Assembly: GCA_902779845.1 (NCBI GenBank)
Contig: CACZCZ010000012.1
Span: 1 to 64,000, forward strand
Origin: an uncultured Bacteroidales bacterium
GTDB lineage: Bacteria > Bacteroidota > Bacteroidia > Bacteroidales > Bacteroidaceae
Length of the DNA stretch: 64,000 nt
Reading direction: 5' to 3'
The notes below the pieces were generated by a model. The model was not told the DNA's origin, made no database searches, and was given only the letters and a program-made list of their open reading frames with translations. The position numbers and the translations under genes were made by a program. Of this stretch, positions 41,976-51,673 are shown piece by piece; position 1 is the stretch's first letter; each line of letters opens with the position of its first letter.

Positions 41976-43159
41976 AGCGTCACAGCCTTCTATCTCTGGT
42001 TGCTCTGTTCTCCTGGCTGACCCTCGTAGCATGTCGTCAGGAGAACAGAGCTTCTCAGTCCGTGATGTTCGGGCCTGCCGATGATGGTGCTGCAGGGGAA
42101 GCCTACGACCTCTCTGATGTTCAGGCTGCCGGTGAGCTGATTGCCGTAACACTCTCCGGCCCTGACACCTACTACGAATACCGTGGTCAGGGCTTCGGTC
42201 TTGAGTTCTCTTTGGCACAGGCATTCGCCAACAGCATTGGCGCCCGTTTGCGCATGGAGATGGCTTCGGATACGGCGCAACTGCTACAGCGTCTCTCCTC
42301 CGGCGAGGTTGATCTCATCGCGCTGGACATGGACAGCGTCCGCCTGACTGCAGACTGCAGCCTCCTGCCCAACGGCTGGGTAGCCCGCACAGCGTCTTCG
42401 CAACTTGTGGAGGCTGTACAGCGCTGGTGGAAGCCTGCTTTGCGCCAGCAGATGCTGGCCGCCGAGCAAGCCCGCAAAGCACCTGCCAACCGTGTTCGCC
42501 GCAGCATGCGGCCTGCCATGCTCTCACGACAAAATGGTACCATCAGTCACTACGACGAACATTTTATTCGTGCTGCACAGCGCATCGGGTGGGATTGGCG
42601 TCTGCTGGCAGCACAATGCTACCAGGAGTCCGGCTTCGACCCGCAGGCGCTGTCGTGGGCAGGAGCCTGCGGTCTCATGCAGATTATGCCCTCTACGGGC
42701 GAACGCCTGGGACTCTCGCGTGCAGACCTTTATGACCCTGCTCGCAATATCGAAGCTGCCGCACGCTATCTCTCGCAGCTGAACGGTTCCTTCTCCGACG
42801 TCGCCAATCCATACGAGCGCATCAATTTCGTGCTGGCAGCCTACAACGGAGGTGCCGGACACATTCGTGATGCCATGACGCTGGCACAGGCTGCAGGCCG
42901 CTCGGCACAGCGTTGGAGCGAGGTGGAACCCTATGTGCTAGCACTCGCCTCGCCCTCCACCTATCGCAACCCCCTCGTGAAATTTGGCTACCTACGTGGC
43001 GAAGAGACAGTGGATTATGTGCGTCAGATTCACAACCGATGGGCTGCCTATCGCGGAGTGGCTCACCCCCACTCCACCGGTCGCCAGCCTGCGTCTTCCA
43101 GTTCGAAACCCTCGCGCGTGCGCTCGCGTACAGAGTTCCTTAATGACAGCCTCCAGTAA
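41972..43159 (+). CDS. Membrane-bound lytic transglycosylase (MltF-like lipoprotein)
   Basis: A 395-residue lipoprotein (SLLSLVALFSWLTLVAC, lipobox LVAC). It starts with TTG in the overlap TTGA with udk; the signal peptide right after supports this start. Residues about 45-140 are a shortened solute-binding-type domain (GLEFSLAQAFANSIGARL). The SLT catalytic domain covers about 190-360, with catalytic Glu219 in CYQESGFDPQALS, GACGLMQIMPSTG, and AYNGGAGHIRDA. It would cleave peptidoglycan between MurNAc and GlcNAc at the outer membrane. The N-terminal domain is shorter than in E. coli MltF. A basic Ser/Arg-rich tail ends the protein. Confidence 0.9.
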   Translation: MKRHSLLSLVALFSWLTLVACRQENRASQSVMFGPADDGAAGEAYDLSDVQAAGELIAVTLSGPDTYYEYRGQGFGLEFSLAQAFANSIGARLRMEMASDTAQLLQRLSSGEVDLIALDMDSVRLTADCSLLPNGWVARTASSQLVEAVQRWWKPALRQQMLAAEQARKAPANRVRRSMRPAMLSRQNGTISHYDEHFIRAAQRIGWDWRLLAAQCYQESGFDPQALSWAGACGLMQIMPSTGERLGLSRADLYDPARNIEAAARYLSQLNGSFSDVANPYERINFVLAAYNGGAGHIRDAMTLAQAAGRSAQRWSEVEPYVLALASPSTYRNPLVKFGYLRGEETVDYVRQIHNRWAAYRGVAHPHSTGRQPASSSSKPSRVRSRTEFLNDSLQ

Positions 43160-43164
43160 ACGCG

Positions 43165-46032
43165 ATGTTGAAGAAACTGCGCATCAAAGTTGACAGCTGG
43201 ACCGACGACACCATCATCGCCGGCGAACGTCGAGTTGCCAACCCCAACCTCATCCCTACGGCCTATCTCTTCAAGGGAGCCCAGCTCAATCTTCTCCTCT
43301 CAGAGGAGCATGCTGACGGCACTCTACTGCCACAGCATATCGTACTTGACCCAGATTTCCTGGTCGATGTAACGGCCATCTGCCGCTGCTTCACGCACCA
43401 CGGCGACGCGCCAGCAATGCACCTCCTTCAGAAGTTCACTCCAGCCACAACCAGTGCTGCCATTCTCTTGGGTAATGTGGCCAACCAGTTCCTTGACGAC
43501 TGTGTGAACGCCTCACCACAGACCGCACCCGAAGACCTCTTCCGCGCCTCACTGCGCAAGTCGTTTCGCACCGATGCCTTGCACTTCGCCACCACAGAGG
43601 GCATCGGCCAGGACTTCTCAGACCAGTGTCACACGCTTTTTGAGAACATCCACACAACCGTTCAGCACCGCTTGCCAGCAGCAGCTTCATTGGAGTCCGC
43701 TTTCCTGTGCGAAGCCCTTGGCATACAAGGACGTATGGATATGATGAGCAGCGACCATCGCACCGTCGTGGAACTAAAGTCCGGCAAGGCCGAGCGCGAC
43801 GAGCATTACCGCTACGAGCATGCCATGCAGATGGCGCTCTACAAAGAATCTCTCTACTACAACGAGGACTTGCCCTATGCTCAGGTCACCACTCTCCTCT
43901 TCTACGCACGCTATCCTCACCTTATGGACATCCACCTCGGGCGCAATGATATCCACCGTGCCATTGCTGTTCGCAACGGCATTGTTCACCTGGAACATCT
44001 GCTACGCACTGCCCCGGCCCGACTCTTTGAAGCACTGACCGAGTCACATTTCAATGTCATTGGTGTCCATGACCGATTCTATGAGAGCTACTTGAGGCCA
44101 CCCATCCTGCGTTTCCTCAGCACCATCAACTGTGCTCCCATCCTCGCTCGCAGCTACTTTTTCACGATGCTGGCCTTCGTGGAGCGCGAGCAGTTCTTGG
44201 CCAAGACCGGCGTCGAGGGTGTTAATATGCCAGCAGGACATGGTGGCTTTGCTGACACTTGGCGCACAACAACAGCCGCAAAGCAGAATGCTGGGCGCAT
44301 CATCCCCGACCTCCACATCACACCCCTTGTGACCACTGCCGGTGTGGTAGCCATTGAAGCCGTCACCACCGCCATTGACGAGTCATCCAACTTTCGTGTC
44401 GGCGACATGGTAATGCTCTATGCCCAGCACGTCGATTGCCAGCGTCAGCCTGCTGACTTTTACACTTCATGCATCATCGAACACTTCTCGCCGACGTCCC
44501 TGACCCTCCGTCTTCGCTTCCCACAGCGCGACGAACAGCAGTTCCGTCCCGACATGCTCTATGCCATCGAACCCGCTCATGCAGACAGTGGCTACGCTGT
44601 CCTCTATCGCGGACTCTATGCTTTTCTCTCAATTGAATTATCGCGCCAACAGCTATTACTTGGTCAGCGTGCTCCGCAGTTTGATGAAACAGCTACATTA
44701 AGTCTTGCAGTTGCCGATGCTCGCCTCCGCGACATCGTCCTCCGTGCACGTCAGGCCAAGGACTACTTCCTTCTCGTTGGGCCTCCCGGCACAGGAAAGA
44801 CCACAGTGGCACTGCGCCAAATGGTGCTAGAATTCCTTGCCACTGTAGAAACCCACGGCGCTGCGCTACTCCTGACTGCTTTCACCAATCGTGCTGTCGA
44901 TGAGATTTGCTCCATGCTTGCTGACGTTGCTGCTGATTTCGTGCGCTTAGGCCCCGAACTCTCCTGTGCGCCAGAGCATCGCCATCACCTTCTCACGCAA
45001 CTCGTGGATTGCTATCCCACTCGCGATGCTGTCCGCCAACTCCTACAGCAAGTCCCCATCATCGTTGGTACCATTGCGTCGCTGTCCTCGCTGCCCGAGC
45101 TCTTCCTGCTTCGCCATTTCCACGCAGCCATCATAGATGAAGCCTCCCAAGCGCTGGAACCCCATCTCCTGCCCCTCTTCTGTGCAGTCGATGCTCACGG
45201 TCACCTTGCCATAGACAAGTTCATCCTCATTGGCGACCACAAGCAGTTGCCGGCCGTCGTGGCGCAGTCACCAGCAGAGTCTGCCGTGGCAGACGAGGGG
45301 TTGCGTGCTGCCGGCATCACAGACTGTCGCCGTTCCCTCTTTGAGCGTCTCCACTCCCTCGCCATACGCATGGGCGTTCCACAGGCCGTGGGGCTTCTAC
45401 ATCGTCAGGGCAGAATGCATGAGGACATTGCCGCCTTTGTCAATGCCAACTACTACGACGGCCAGCTTACTGCCGTTCCACTCCCCCATCAGCGCGGCCC
45501 CCTACCCTTCACCGCTGCCACCGCAGCACGACTCGTAGCCTACGATGTCCCAGCCTCGCCCGACCGTTGCACCGCCAAGAGTAATGCAGCCGAGGCAGAC
45601 TGTGTTGCCGACATTGTAGCTAGTATCATGTCCGCTCTGTCAAACGCAGCGACGAGCATGACGCTGGGCATTATTGTCCCCTTCCGCGGGCAGATTACGC
45701 AGATACGCCGTGCCCTCGCAGCCCGCTGTATTCCAGACTACGAGACCATCACCATTGACACCGTAGAACGCTACCAAGGTTCGCAGCGAGACATCATCCT
45801 CTTCTCCACCACCGTCTCAGCTCCCTGGCAACTCCCCATCCTCTCACAGCCCATCGAAACAACCGCCCTTGTGGCTACCCCTTCGGTCAAGCCCTTTCTT
45901 CTCGACCGAAAGCTAAATGTCGCCATCACGCGTGCCCGCCATCAGTTCATCCTTGTCGGCAACCTATCTCTTCTTCGAACCTGTCCACCCTACCGTACCT
46001 TCATCGATTACATCAAGTCCTTAAAGGATTGA
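43165..46032 (+). CDS. Dna2-like nuclease-helicase
   Basis: A 955-residue protein with two enzymatic parts. Residues about 150-300 resemble a PD-(D/E)XK nuclease (LGIQGRMDMMSSDHRTVVELKSGKA, with Asp and ELK as metal/catalytic residues, then YEHAMQMALYKESL). The second half is a superfamily 1B helicase: LLVGPPGTGKTTVAL (Walker A), LLTAFTNRAVDEI, AIIDEASQALEP (Walker B), LIGDHKQLPAVV, VERYQGSQRDIILFS and LNVAITRARHQFILVGN. The layout matches Dna2/AddAB-like end-processing enzymes. It starts 5 bases after the transglycosylase gene. Cysteine ligands of a Dna2 iron-sulfur cluster are not evident. Phylogenetic placement is uncertain; a repair role is likely. Confidence 0.85.
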   Translation: MLKKLRIKVDSWTDDTIIAGERRVANPNLIPTAYLFKGAQLNLLLSEEHADGTLLPQHIVLDPDFLVDVTAICRCFTHHGDAPAMHLLQKFTPATTSAAILLGNVANQFLDDCVNASPQTAPEDLFRASLRKSFRTDALHFATTEGIGQDFSDQCHTLFENIHTTVQHRLPAAASLESAFLCEALGIQGRMDMMSSDHRTVVELKSGKAERDEHYRYEHAMQMALYKESLYYNEDLPYAQVTTLLFYARYPHLMDIHLGRNDIHRAIAVRNGIVHLEHLLRTAPARLFEALTESHFNVIGVHDRFYESYLRPPILRFLSTINCAPILARSYFFTMLAFVEREQFLAKTGVEGVNMPAGHGGFADTWRTTTAAKQNAGRIIPDLHITPLVTTAGVVAIEAVTTAIDESSNFRVGDMVMLYAQHVDCQRQPADFYTSCIIEHFSPTSLTLRLRFPQRDEQQFRPDMLYAIEPAHADSGYAVLYRGLYAFLSIELSRQQLLLGQRAPQFDETATLSLAVADARLRDIVLRARQAKDYFLLVGPPGTGKTTVALRQMVLEFLATVETHGAALLLTAFTNRAVDEICSMLADVAADFVRLGPELSCAPEHRHHLLTQLVDCYPTRDAVRQLLQQVPIIVGTIASLSSLPELFLLRHFHAAIIDEASQALEPHLLPLFCAVDAHGHLAIDKFILIGDHKQLPAVVAQSPAESAVADEGLRAAGITDCRRSLFERLHSLAIRMGVPQAVGLLHRQGRMHEDIAAFVNANYYDGQLTAVPLPHQRGPLPFTAATAARLVAYDVPASPDRCTAKSNAAEADCVADIVASIMSALSNAATSMTLGIIVPFRGQITQIRRALAARCIPDYETITIDTVERYQGSQRDIILFSTTVSAPWQLPILSQPIETTALVATPSVKPFLLDRKLNVAITRARHQFILVGNLSLLRTCPPYRTFIDYIKSLKD

Positions 46033-46168
46033 AAATTGATGGACGCAGCTGTCTATTATTTTCTGTTCTCCCCAAAATATGGGTGATTTTCTAGCATGTT
46101 TGTTACTTTTGGAAAAGGTAAAGGCCGAAAAAATGGCGCTTTGTTGGTGATGGTTCAGAAATAATGCG

Positions 46169-46176
46169 TACCTTTG
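46169..46176 (+). promoter_or_regulatory. Promoter -7 box of the patatin gene
   Basis: TACCTTTG, 24 bases before the ATG at 46201, with TTG at 46144-46146 as a possible -33 (22-base spacer). It lies inside the longer upstream frame, which supports the shorter start. Confidence 0.6.
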
Positions 46177-46200
46177 GCAGCAGAAATACAGAAAAGGATT

Positions 46201-47052
46201 ATGAAGACAGGATTGGTGTTAGAAGGAGGAGCCTTGCGAGGGCTTTTCTCTGCCGGCGTTATGGATGTGCTCATGGAACACGGCGTGACGTTCGATGGTG
46301 TGGTAGGCGTGTCGGCAGGTGCATGCTTCGGCTGTAACTACAAGAGCGGTCAGGCAGGACGTGTGCTGCGTTACAACTTGCGCTATGCCCATGACCTGCG
46401 CTACTGCAGTCTGTGGTCGCTGCTGACTACAGGAGGCATCTTCGGGCCGCGCTTCGCATACTATACCCTACCCTTGCAACTGGATCGGTTTGATGTGGAA
46501 GCTTTCGACCACAACCCGATGGAATTCCACGTAGTGGCTACCGACGTGGACAGCGGCGAGCCTGTCTATCAGTGTTTCGACAGCTTCTGCAAGGAGATGT
46601 TGGACTGGATTCTGGCATCCTCGGCAATGCCCATCGTCTCGAGGATCGTGACCATCGGAGGGCACCAGCTGCTTGATGGTGGCATCGCTGACTCCATACC
46701 CCTGCAATACTTCCAGCAACAGGGCTTTGAACGTAATGTGGTCATTCTGACGCAACCTGCGGACTACCAGAAGACGCCCCTGAGGCACCTCTGGTTGATC
46801 CGTCGCATGCTGCGCCGCTACCCCGTTCTCCTGGATGTCTGGGAACGGCGACACGAGATGTACAACGCGGAATTGCGTTATATCGCTGAACAGCAGGCTG
46901 CAGGCAACACACTTATTCTGTGCCCGGAGCATACACTACCCATAGGACATCTTTCGCACAGCCGTAGCCGGATGCGCGAGACCTATGCCCTTGGCCGCGA
47001 ACTGGCTGAGAGGGAGCTTTCCCGCATTCAGGCGTTTGTGGAAGAAAAGTAA
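46201..47052 (+). CDS. Patatin-like phospholipase family protein
   Basis: A 283-residue cytoplasmic protein. It shows the oxyanion stretch GLVLEGGALRGLFSAGV, the nucleophile motif GVSAGA and the catalytic Asp in LLDGGIADSIPL, the Ser-Asp dyad of patatin (YjjU-like) lipid acyl hydrolases. The start at MKTGLVLEGG was chosen over the frame start 27 bases upstream because of the -7 box. It is monocistronic; its stop codon touches the stop of the convergent DUF5686 gene with no gap. Substrate unknown. Confidence 0.92.
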   Translation: MKTGLVLEGGALRGLFSAGVMDVLMEHGVTFDGVVGVSAGACFGCNYKSGQAGRVLRYNLRYAHDLRYCSLWSLLTTGGIFGPRFAYYTLPLQLDRFDVEAFDHNPMEFHVVATDVDSGEPVYQCFDSFCKEMLDWILASSAMPIVSRIVTIGGHQLLDGGIADSIPLQYFQQQGFERNVVILTQPADYQKTPLRHLWLIRRMLRRYPVLLDVWERRHEMYNAELRYIAEQQAAGNTLILCPEHTLPIGHLSHSRSRMRETYALGRELAERELSRIQAFVEEK

Positions 47053-49476
47053 TCAGAAATCGAATTCGAGGGCGAAGCGGACACCGTGTTTCTTAACACC
47101 CGGGAAATCGTGGTAATTGATGCGATAGACGTAGTCGATGCGGAGGACTTTCAGGATGTTGTGGATGCCTACGTTGAGTTCCATATAGGGCACATTACCC
47201 ATCTCGTGAACAATTGTCTGTCCATCGCGCGAGGGCATCTCGAATAGGTCGTGGTCACCGGGGTGCAGGGCGGGGTTGTTCTTGTCGGAGAGGTGGCCGT
47301 AGAGGGCTTTGAAGCCGATGACCTCGCGCAGCTTGAGTTTCTTGAGCAGTGGGATGCGGTTGAAGAGCTTGCCGGAGAGGTCCCACTCGGCCTGGAAGGA
47401 GAGGTAGCGGTCATTGACAAACTCCAGGTTGTTGATCATGCAGAACATGTCGCGCGTGATGATGTAGGAGTTGTTGGCCACGGGCATGAGCAACAACGGG
47501 AAGGGAACACGGTTCCACTGCACGGCACCACGCAGATTGAGGCTGATGCGGCCATAGGAGTTCAGCCAGATGCGCTTGTAGGCGGTCACCTCGGTGACGT
47601 TGTAGTTGTACTGGCTGCCAAGGACGCCTTTGATGCCGAAGGTATGGGAGATCGTGAAAATGGGGTTGTTGTGGTGGACGTAGTGGCGGCGCTGCTTGGA
47701 GTTGATGACTTCCTCGCCGGGTGCCCAGCGGACGGACAGCATCACGTCGGAGGTGTAGAGATGCTCCACCATCTCACCGTCGAGGCGGCGGTAGAAAAGG
47801 TCACCGCAAGGGGTGATGCGGGCGTGCTTGGCCTGGAGCTTGAAATCAATGTGGTTGTTGGTCTCCACCTCGTAGCGCAGCAAGGCGTGGCGCTGGAACA
47901 TCATGTGAGTGACGTCCTGTGTCTTGAAGCTGGTCCACACGTTGTCCTTGTCGCGCCCGTTCTGCCACATCATGTCAGCGGGGCTGAAGACATCCTGCCG
48001 GAACTGGGCCGTGATGCTGTGGCGAGGGAACTCATGGGGCGACTGTTCCTTGCGCAGGAAGGAGTACTCTATTTCGCCCATACCGTACCAGTTCTTGCTG
48101 CGGAAACCATAGGCGCCATAGGCCTTGAAGAAGAGTTTGGGGAAGAGCTTGGCGGTGGTCTGGAAACCAAGACGCGCGCGTGGACCGTCGATGAAGTTGT
48201 TGGAGTACATAGACATCACGGGACCGATGTCTATCTTGCTCTGATTGGTGTAGCGCGAGGTCTCGAAATAGTTGTTGATGATGGCACGAACGGCATAGAG
48301 GATGACGCCAGCGCCGCGCAGCTGCTGCAGGGTGTTCATAGCATTCTGCAGCTGGCTCTCAGCCTTCGAAAGGGTGTCCACACGATGCTGCGCCCAGAAG
48401 GCGGGGTCGTCGATCTTGGCCGTGCCCTCGCGCAGAATGTCGCTTTTGCGGAGGGCTTCGTCAGGGATGGAGTCAGTGGAAATCTGGGTGTAGTTGGTGG
48501 CGCGATGCACGAAGGCGGCGCGGTTGCCCTTGATGACTGCCAACTCGGCGAAGAGGTCGTCGGTCTGCAGCACACGCTGACCGTTGGGTAAGTCGGTGAA
48601 GCGCTGTTCGATGGCCAGGTCGGTGATGTAGTTGACGCTGGAGCGCAGCGGCAGCTTCAGCAGACCTTTGTGCACGCGGTAGGTGCTGTCGTTCAGGATC
48701 CACAGGCGCCCGCTGAAGCCGAAGTCCTGTGGGTTTTGGGGCACGAAACTCAGCTGGATGCAAGGCTTGTCATCCACCACGAGGGTGTCCTCGATGAAGA
48801 ACTGGAAGAAGGTGATGGCCGCGCGCGAAGACAATGGGCTGGTGAAGCGACGCTCGAGGAACGGGATGACATCGTCGTAGATGTTGATGTCGGTGAAGAT
48901 ACTCTGCACTACGGTGTTCACCTCGTCGCCGATAGGTAGGAGGTCCGTGACGCCTTCGCTGTTGGTGCCCAGGACGTAGTTGCGTTCCTGTTTGGGCTCG
49001 CGGCGCCAGAGGTGATGCGTAACCGTCTCCATGTAGTGCAGGGGCAGGATGTATTTGTCCGTCTGCGGGCAGTACTCCACTTGCTGCTTCAGCAGCGGCC
49101 GCTGCAGGATTTTCATGGAGTCGGCCTTCTCCTGCGAGATATTGTCGAAGCCGGTGGTGATGCGCTGGTACTTGTAGTAGCTGACGAAATCATTCTGCTC
49201 CAGAGAGTGGCTGCTCTTGGCATCAATGACCTTACGCATCAGCTCCACGGCAGGATTACCTTTACGCTTATAGCGCTGCTTCTTAGGCTTGACGGTGACC
49301 TCCTTCAGGTCACGCTCCACGTAGATAGTCTTCTGACTTAACGCTTCAACGCTAAAAGTCAGTAGAATGAAAAATGAAAGAGTGAAAAGTGAATAATAAG
49401 ATTTACTTTTGAGGAAAGCCCCAAAAGCAGACCACCCCAGAGTGGCATCATGAAACTTATATCTTTCACTTCTCAT
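47053..49476 (-). CDS. DUF5686 family outer-membrane protein
   Basis: An 807-residue protein. A hydrophobic export segment lies unusually far in (SLFTLSFFILLTFSVEALS, about residues 29-47) after a charged N-terminus, so the true start may be a later non-ATG codon. KTIYVERDLKEVTVKPKKQRYKRKGNPAVELMRKVI is the region common to DUF5686 proteins (here in one stretch, quoted in part: NPAVELMRKVIDA). The C-terminal half alternates polar and hydrophobic residues and ends RFALEFDF, as in outer-membrane beta-barrels. The usual carboxypeptidase-regulatory-like N-domain is short or absent. Function of the family is unknown. It lies 18 bases after nadC on the same strand, so it is probably co-transcribed. 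Confidence 0.82.
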   Translation of the reverse strand: MRSERYKFHDATLGWSAFGAFLKSKSYYSLFTLSFFILLTFSVEALSQKTIYVERDLKEVTVKPKKQRYKRKGNPAVELMRKVIDAKSSHSLEQNDFVSYYKYQRITTGFDNISQEKADSMKILQRPLLKQQVEYCPQTDKYILPLHYMETVTHHLWRREPKQERNYVLGTNSEGVTDLLPIGDEVNTVVQSIFTDINIYDDVIPFLERRFTSPLSSRAAITFFQFFIEDTLVVDDKPCIQLSFVPQNPQDFGFSGRLWILNDSTYRVHKGLLKLPLRSSVNYITDLAIEQRFTDLPNGQRVLQTDDLFAELAVIKGNRAAFVHRATNYTQISTDSIPDEALRKSDILREGTAKIDDPAFWAQHRVDTLSKAESQLQNAMNTLQQLRGAGVILYAVRAIINNYFETSRYTNQSKIDIGPVMSMYSNNFIDGPRARLGFQTTAKLFPKLFFKAYGAYGFRSKNWYGMGEIEYSFLRKEQSPHEFPRHSITAQFRQDVFSPADMMWQNGRDKDNVWTSFKTQDVTHMMFQRHALLRYEVETNNHIDFKLQAKHARITPCGDLFYRRLDGEMVEHLYTSDVMLSVRWAPGEEVINSKQRRHYVHHNNPIFTISHTFGIKGVLGSQYNYNVTEVTAYKRIWLNSYGRISLNLRGAVQWNRVPFPLLLMPVANNSYIITRDMFCMINNLEFVNDRYLSFQAEWDLSGKLFNRIPLLKKLKLREVIGFKALYGHLSDKNNPALHPGDHDLFEMPSRDGQTIVHEMGNVPYMELNVGIHNILKVLRIDYVYRINYHDFPGVKKHGVRFALEFDF

Positions 49477-49494
49477 TCCGCCTTTTTCATGTTT

Positions 49495-50355
49495 TCAGCA
49501 GGCTTTGAAACTCATATCCAAGCCTTTCACGCTGTGTGTGAGAGCACCGACCGAGATGAAATCGACGCCGCATTCGGCATAGTCGCGAAGCGTGTCGAAT
49601 GTGATCCCCCCGCTGGACTCGGTCTCATATCGTCCTGCAATGAGCTCTACGGCCTTCCTGGTGTCAGCGGGCGTGAAGTTATCAAGCATGATGCGATCCA
49701 CGCCACCCATGGCGAGTACACGGTTAAGCTCGTCGAAGTTGCGAACTTCGATTTCTATCTTCAGGTCCTTACCTTTGGCTTTCAGGTACTCGTGGCAACG
49801 ATTGATGGCATTCTCAATGCCACCGGCGAAGTCCACATGATTGTCCTTGAGGAGTATCATGTCAAAAAGTCCGATGCGATGGTTCACGCCGCCGCCAATC
49901 TTTACAGCTGCCTTCTCTAGCATACGCATTCCGGGCGTGGTCTTGCGTGTGTCGAGGACGCGAGTCTTGGTGCCTTCAAGACGCTTCACATACTTGTTGG
50001 TCATGGTGGCGATGCCTGACATACGCTGCATGATATTGAGCATTAGGCGTTCTGTTTGTAACAAACTCTGCACCCTGCCCGTGACAATCATGGCGACATC
50101 ACCGGGCTTGACATGAGTGCCATCCTGGATGAACACCTCCACCTGCATCTCGGGGTCGAAGCGATGGAACACCTCCTTAGCCACCTCGATACCAGCTATG
50201 ATGCCTTCCTCCTTGATAAGCAACTTGCTCTTGCCCATCGCGTCAGCGGGGATACAGCACAATGTGGTGTGGTCGCCATCGCCGATATCCTCGGCAAAGG
50301 CTAGGTCGATGAGACGATCTTCCAATTCCTTGACGGACAACATAACATTTTCCAT
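49495..50355 (-). CDS. nadC: Nicotinate-nucleotide pyrophosphorylase (quinolinate phosphoribosyltransferase)
   Basis: A 286-residue enzyme converting quinolinate and PRPP to nicotinate mononucleotide in de novo NAD synthesis. Signature pieces: EDIGDGDHTT, LNIMQRMSGIAT, RVLDTRKTTPGMR, KIGGGVNHRIGLFDMILLKDNH, IEIEVRNFDEL and RIMLDNFTP, with the Lys/Arg residues that bind the two phosphates. It stands between the permease gene (72 bases upstream) and the DUF5686 gene; nadA and nadB are not in the window. Confidence 0.96.
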   Translation of the reverse strand: MENVMLSVKELEDRLIDLAFAEDIGDGDHTTLCCIPADAMGKSKLLIKEEGIIAGIEVAKEVFHRFDPEMQVEVFIQDGTHVKPGDVAMIVTGRVQSLLQTERLMLNIMQRMSGIATMTNKYVKRLEGTKTRVLDTRKTTPGMRMLEKAAVKIGGGVNHRIGLFDMILLKDNHVDFAGGIENAINRCHEYLKAKGKDLKIEIEVRNFDELNRVLAMGGVDRIMLDNFTPADTRKAVELIAGRYETESSGGITFDTLRDYAECGVDFISVGALTHSVKGLDMSFKAC

Positions 50356-50427
50356 ATCTTCTTGTTTATTATTAATGAATAGACAAACCTTTCCGTTTTC
50401 TCCGTGCCTATTTGCGTCCTTCCGTGT

Positions 50428-51672
50428 TCACTCAAAACGCATCACCTGAGCTGGGTGAATTCTAGATACCAGGTGGCTAGGCACAATAAGTACGAGGAGT
50501 GTGATCAGCAGCGTGGCGATGTTCAACAACAGAATCCACCACCATTGCAAATCGATGGGAACCGTGGTCACGTAGTAGATGGAAGGGTCCAGACGGACAA
50601 GGCCGAAATGCTGCTGTAATAACGATAGACCAATGCCGAGGACATTGCCCCAGATTAACCCCTGCCCTATCAACATCGCTGCAAAATGCAAAAAGATGTG
50701 CCGCACCTGAGTGTCGGAGGCGCCTAGCGATTTCATCACAGCGATGAAATTGACGCGCTCGAGTATGATAATCAGCAGACCAGCCGTCATCGTGAACAGG
50801 CTCAGACCAATCATAAGCAACAGGATGACATAGACATTGGTATCTAAGAGTTTGAGCCATGAGAAGAGGCTGGGATATAGCTCTGTGATGGCATGGGTGC
50901 TGTATGGATTCTCATCGATGTCCGTGGTGCGATTCACTATTTGACGGACCAGATTTGTGCGCTCTTCCAAGCGACTGAAATCATCGATCATCAGCTCAGC
51001 ACCGGCACATTGATCTGCACGCCATTCATTCAGGCGTTGCGTGGTTGCCATGTCGGTGAAGACGAGTGCGTTGTCAAATTCCTTGAGATGTGTCTCGTAG
51101 ATGCCGGAAATAAGGAATCTCCGCGCTTTCACCTGTTTTGAGAAAAAGTATGCGAATACTTTATCGCCAGCGTGAAGCCCCAGTTCTTTAGACATCAAGG
51201 AGGAGATGAGAATTTCGTTGCTTACCTGAGTAGCAGAAAAACGGGGCATGCGCCCTTCACACAGGTGCGCGGACAGAAAAGTGGTGTCGTATTCTTGAGC
51301 AGCACCACGGAATATAACGCCCTTGAAGTTTGCGTCGGTTTTCAGCATTCCAGTCTTGGTGACAAAGCGCTGCACATGCTGTACGCCCTCCAATGCGGAC
51401 AGGCGTTTCATGAGCGTGTCGTTGACAACTATCGGCTGTGCCTCTGCACTGTAAAGGCTACGATAGTTGATGACCTCAATGTGGCCTCCAAAGCCTATGA
51501 CCTTCTGACGTATCTCACGCTTAAACCCAATGATGATGCCCACAGAGAGAATCATCACAGCCAGTCCCACGGCAACACCCCACATGGCAATGCGCACCGC
51601 AGGTCGAGATAGCCGACGGCCTTCATCGCGATGGCCATACAATCGGCGGGCTATGGAGAGTTCAAAACTCAT
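50428..51672 (-). CDS. FtsX/LolE-type ABC transporter permease
   Basis: A 414-residue inner-membrane permease starting MSFELSIARRLYGH (the frame extends further upstream into the aminotransferase gene). One helix near the start (VRIAMWGVAVGLAVMILSVGI), a periplasmic domain of about 230 residues and three C-terminal helices (VILLLMIGLSLFTMTAGLLIIIL and following) give the LolC/LolE layout. ERVNFIAVMKSLGASD is the cytoplasmic coupling helix of this family. The likely role is extraction of lipoproteins from the inner membrane. No ATPase gene is adjacent. It starts one base after the aminotransferase stop, so the two are probably coupled. Confidence 0.88.
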   Translation of the reverse strand: MSFELSIARRLYGHRDEGRRLSRPAVRIAMWGVAVGLAVMILSVGIIIGFKREIRQKVIGFGGHIEVINYRSLYSAEAQPIVVNDTLMKRLSALEGVQHVQRFVTKTGMLKTDANFKGVIFRGAAQEYDTTFLSAHLCEGRMPRFSATQVSNEILISSLMSKELGLHAGDKVFAYFFSKQVKARRFLISGIYETHLKEFDNALVFTDMATTQRLNEWRADQCAGAELMIDDFSRLEERTNLVRQIVNRTTDIDENPYSTHAITELYPSLFSWLKLLDTNVYVILLLMIGLSLFTMTAGLLIIILERVNFIAVMKSLGASDTQVRHIFLHFAAMLIGQGLIWGNVLGIGLSLLQQHFGLVRLDPSIYYVTTVPIDLQWWWILLLNIATLLITLLVLIVPSHLVSRIHPAQVMRFE

Positions 51673-51673
51673 A

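Noticed and set aside
36300-45200. Search for tRNA, rRNA or riboswitch features
   Set aside because: No cloverleaf, rRNA segment or known riboswitch core was recognised by eye here or elsewhere in the window; a covariance-model search would be needed to be sure.
47251-48591. 446-codon open frame opposite the DUF5686 gene
   Set aside because: Antisense shadow in a GC-rich gene; no recognisable family.
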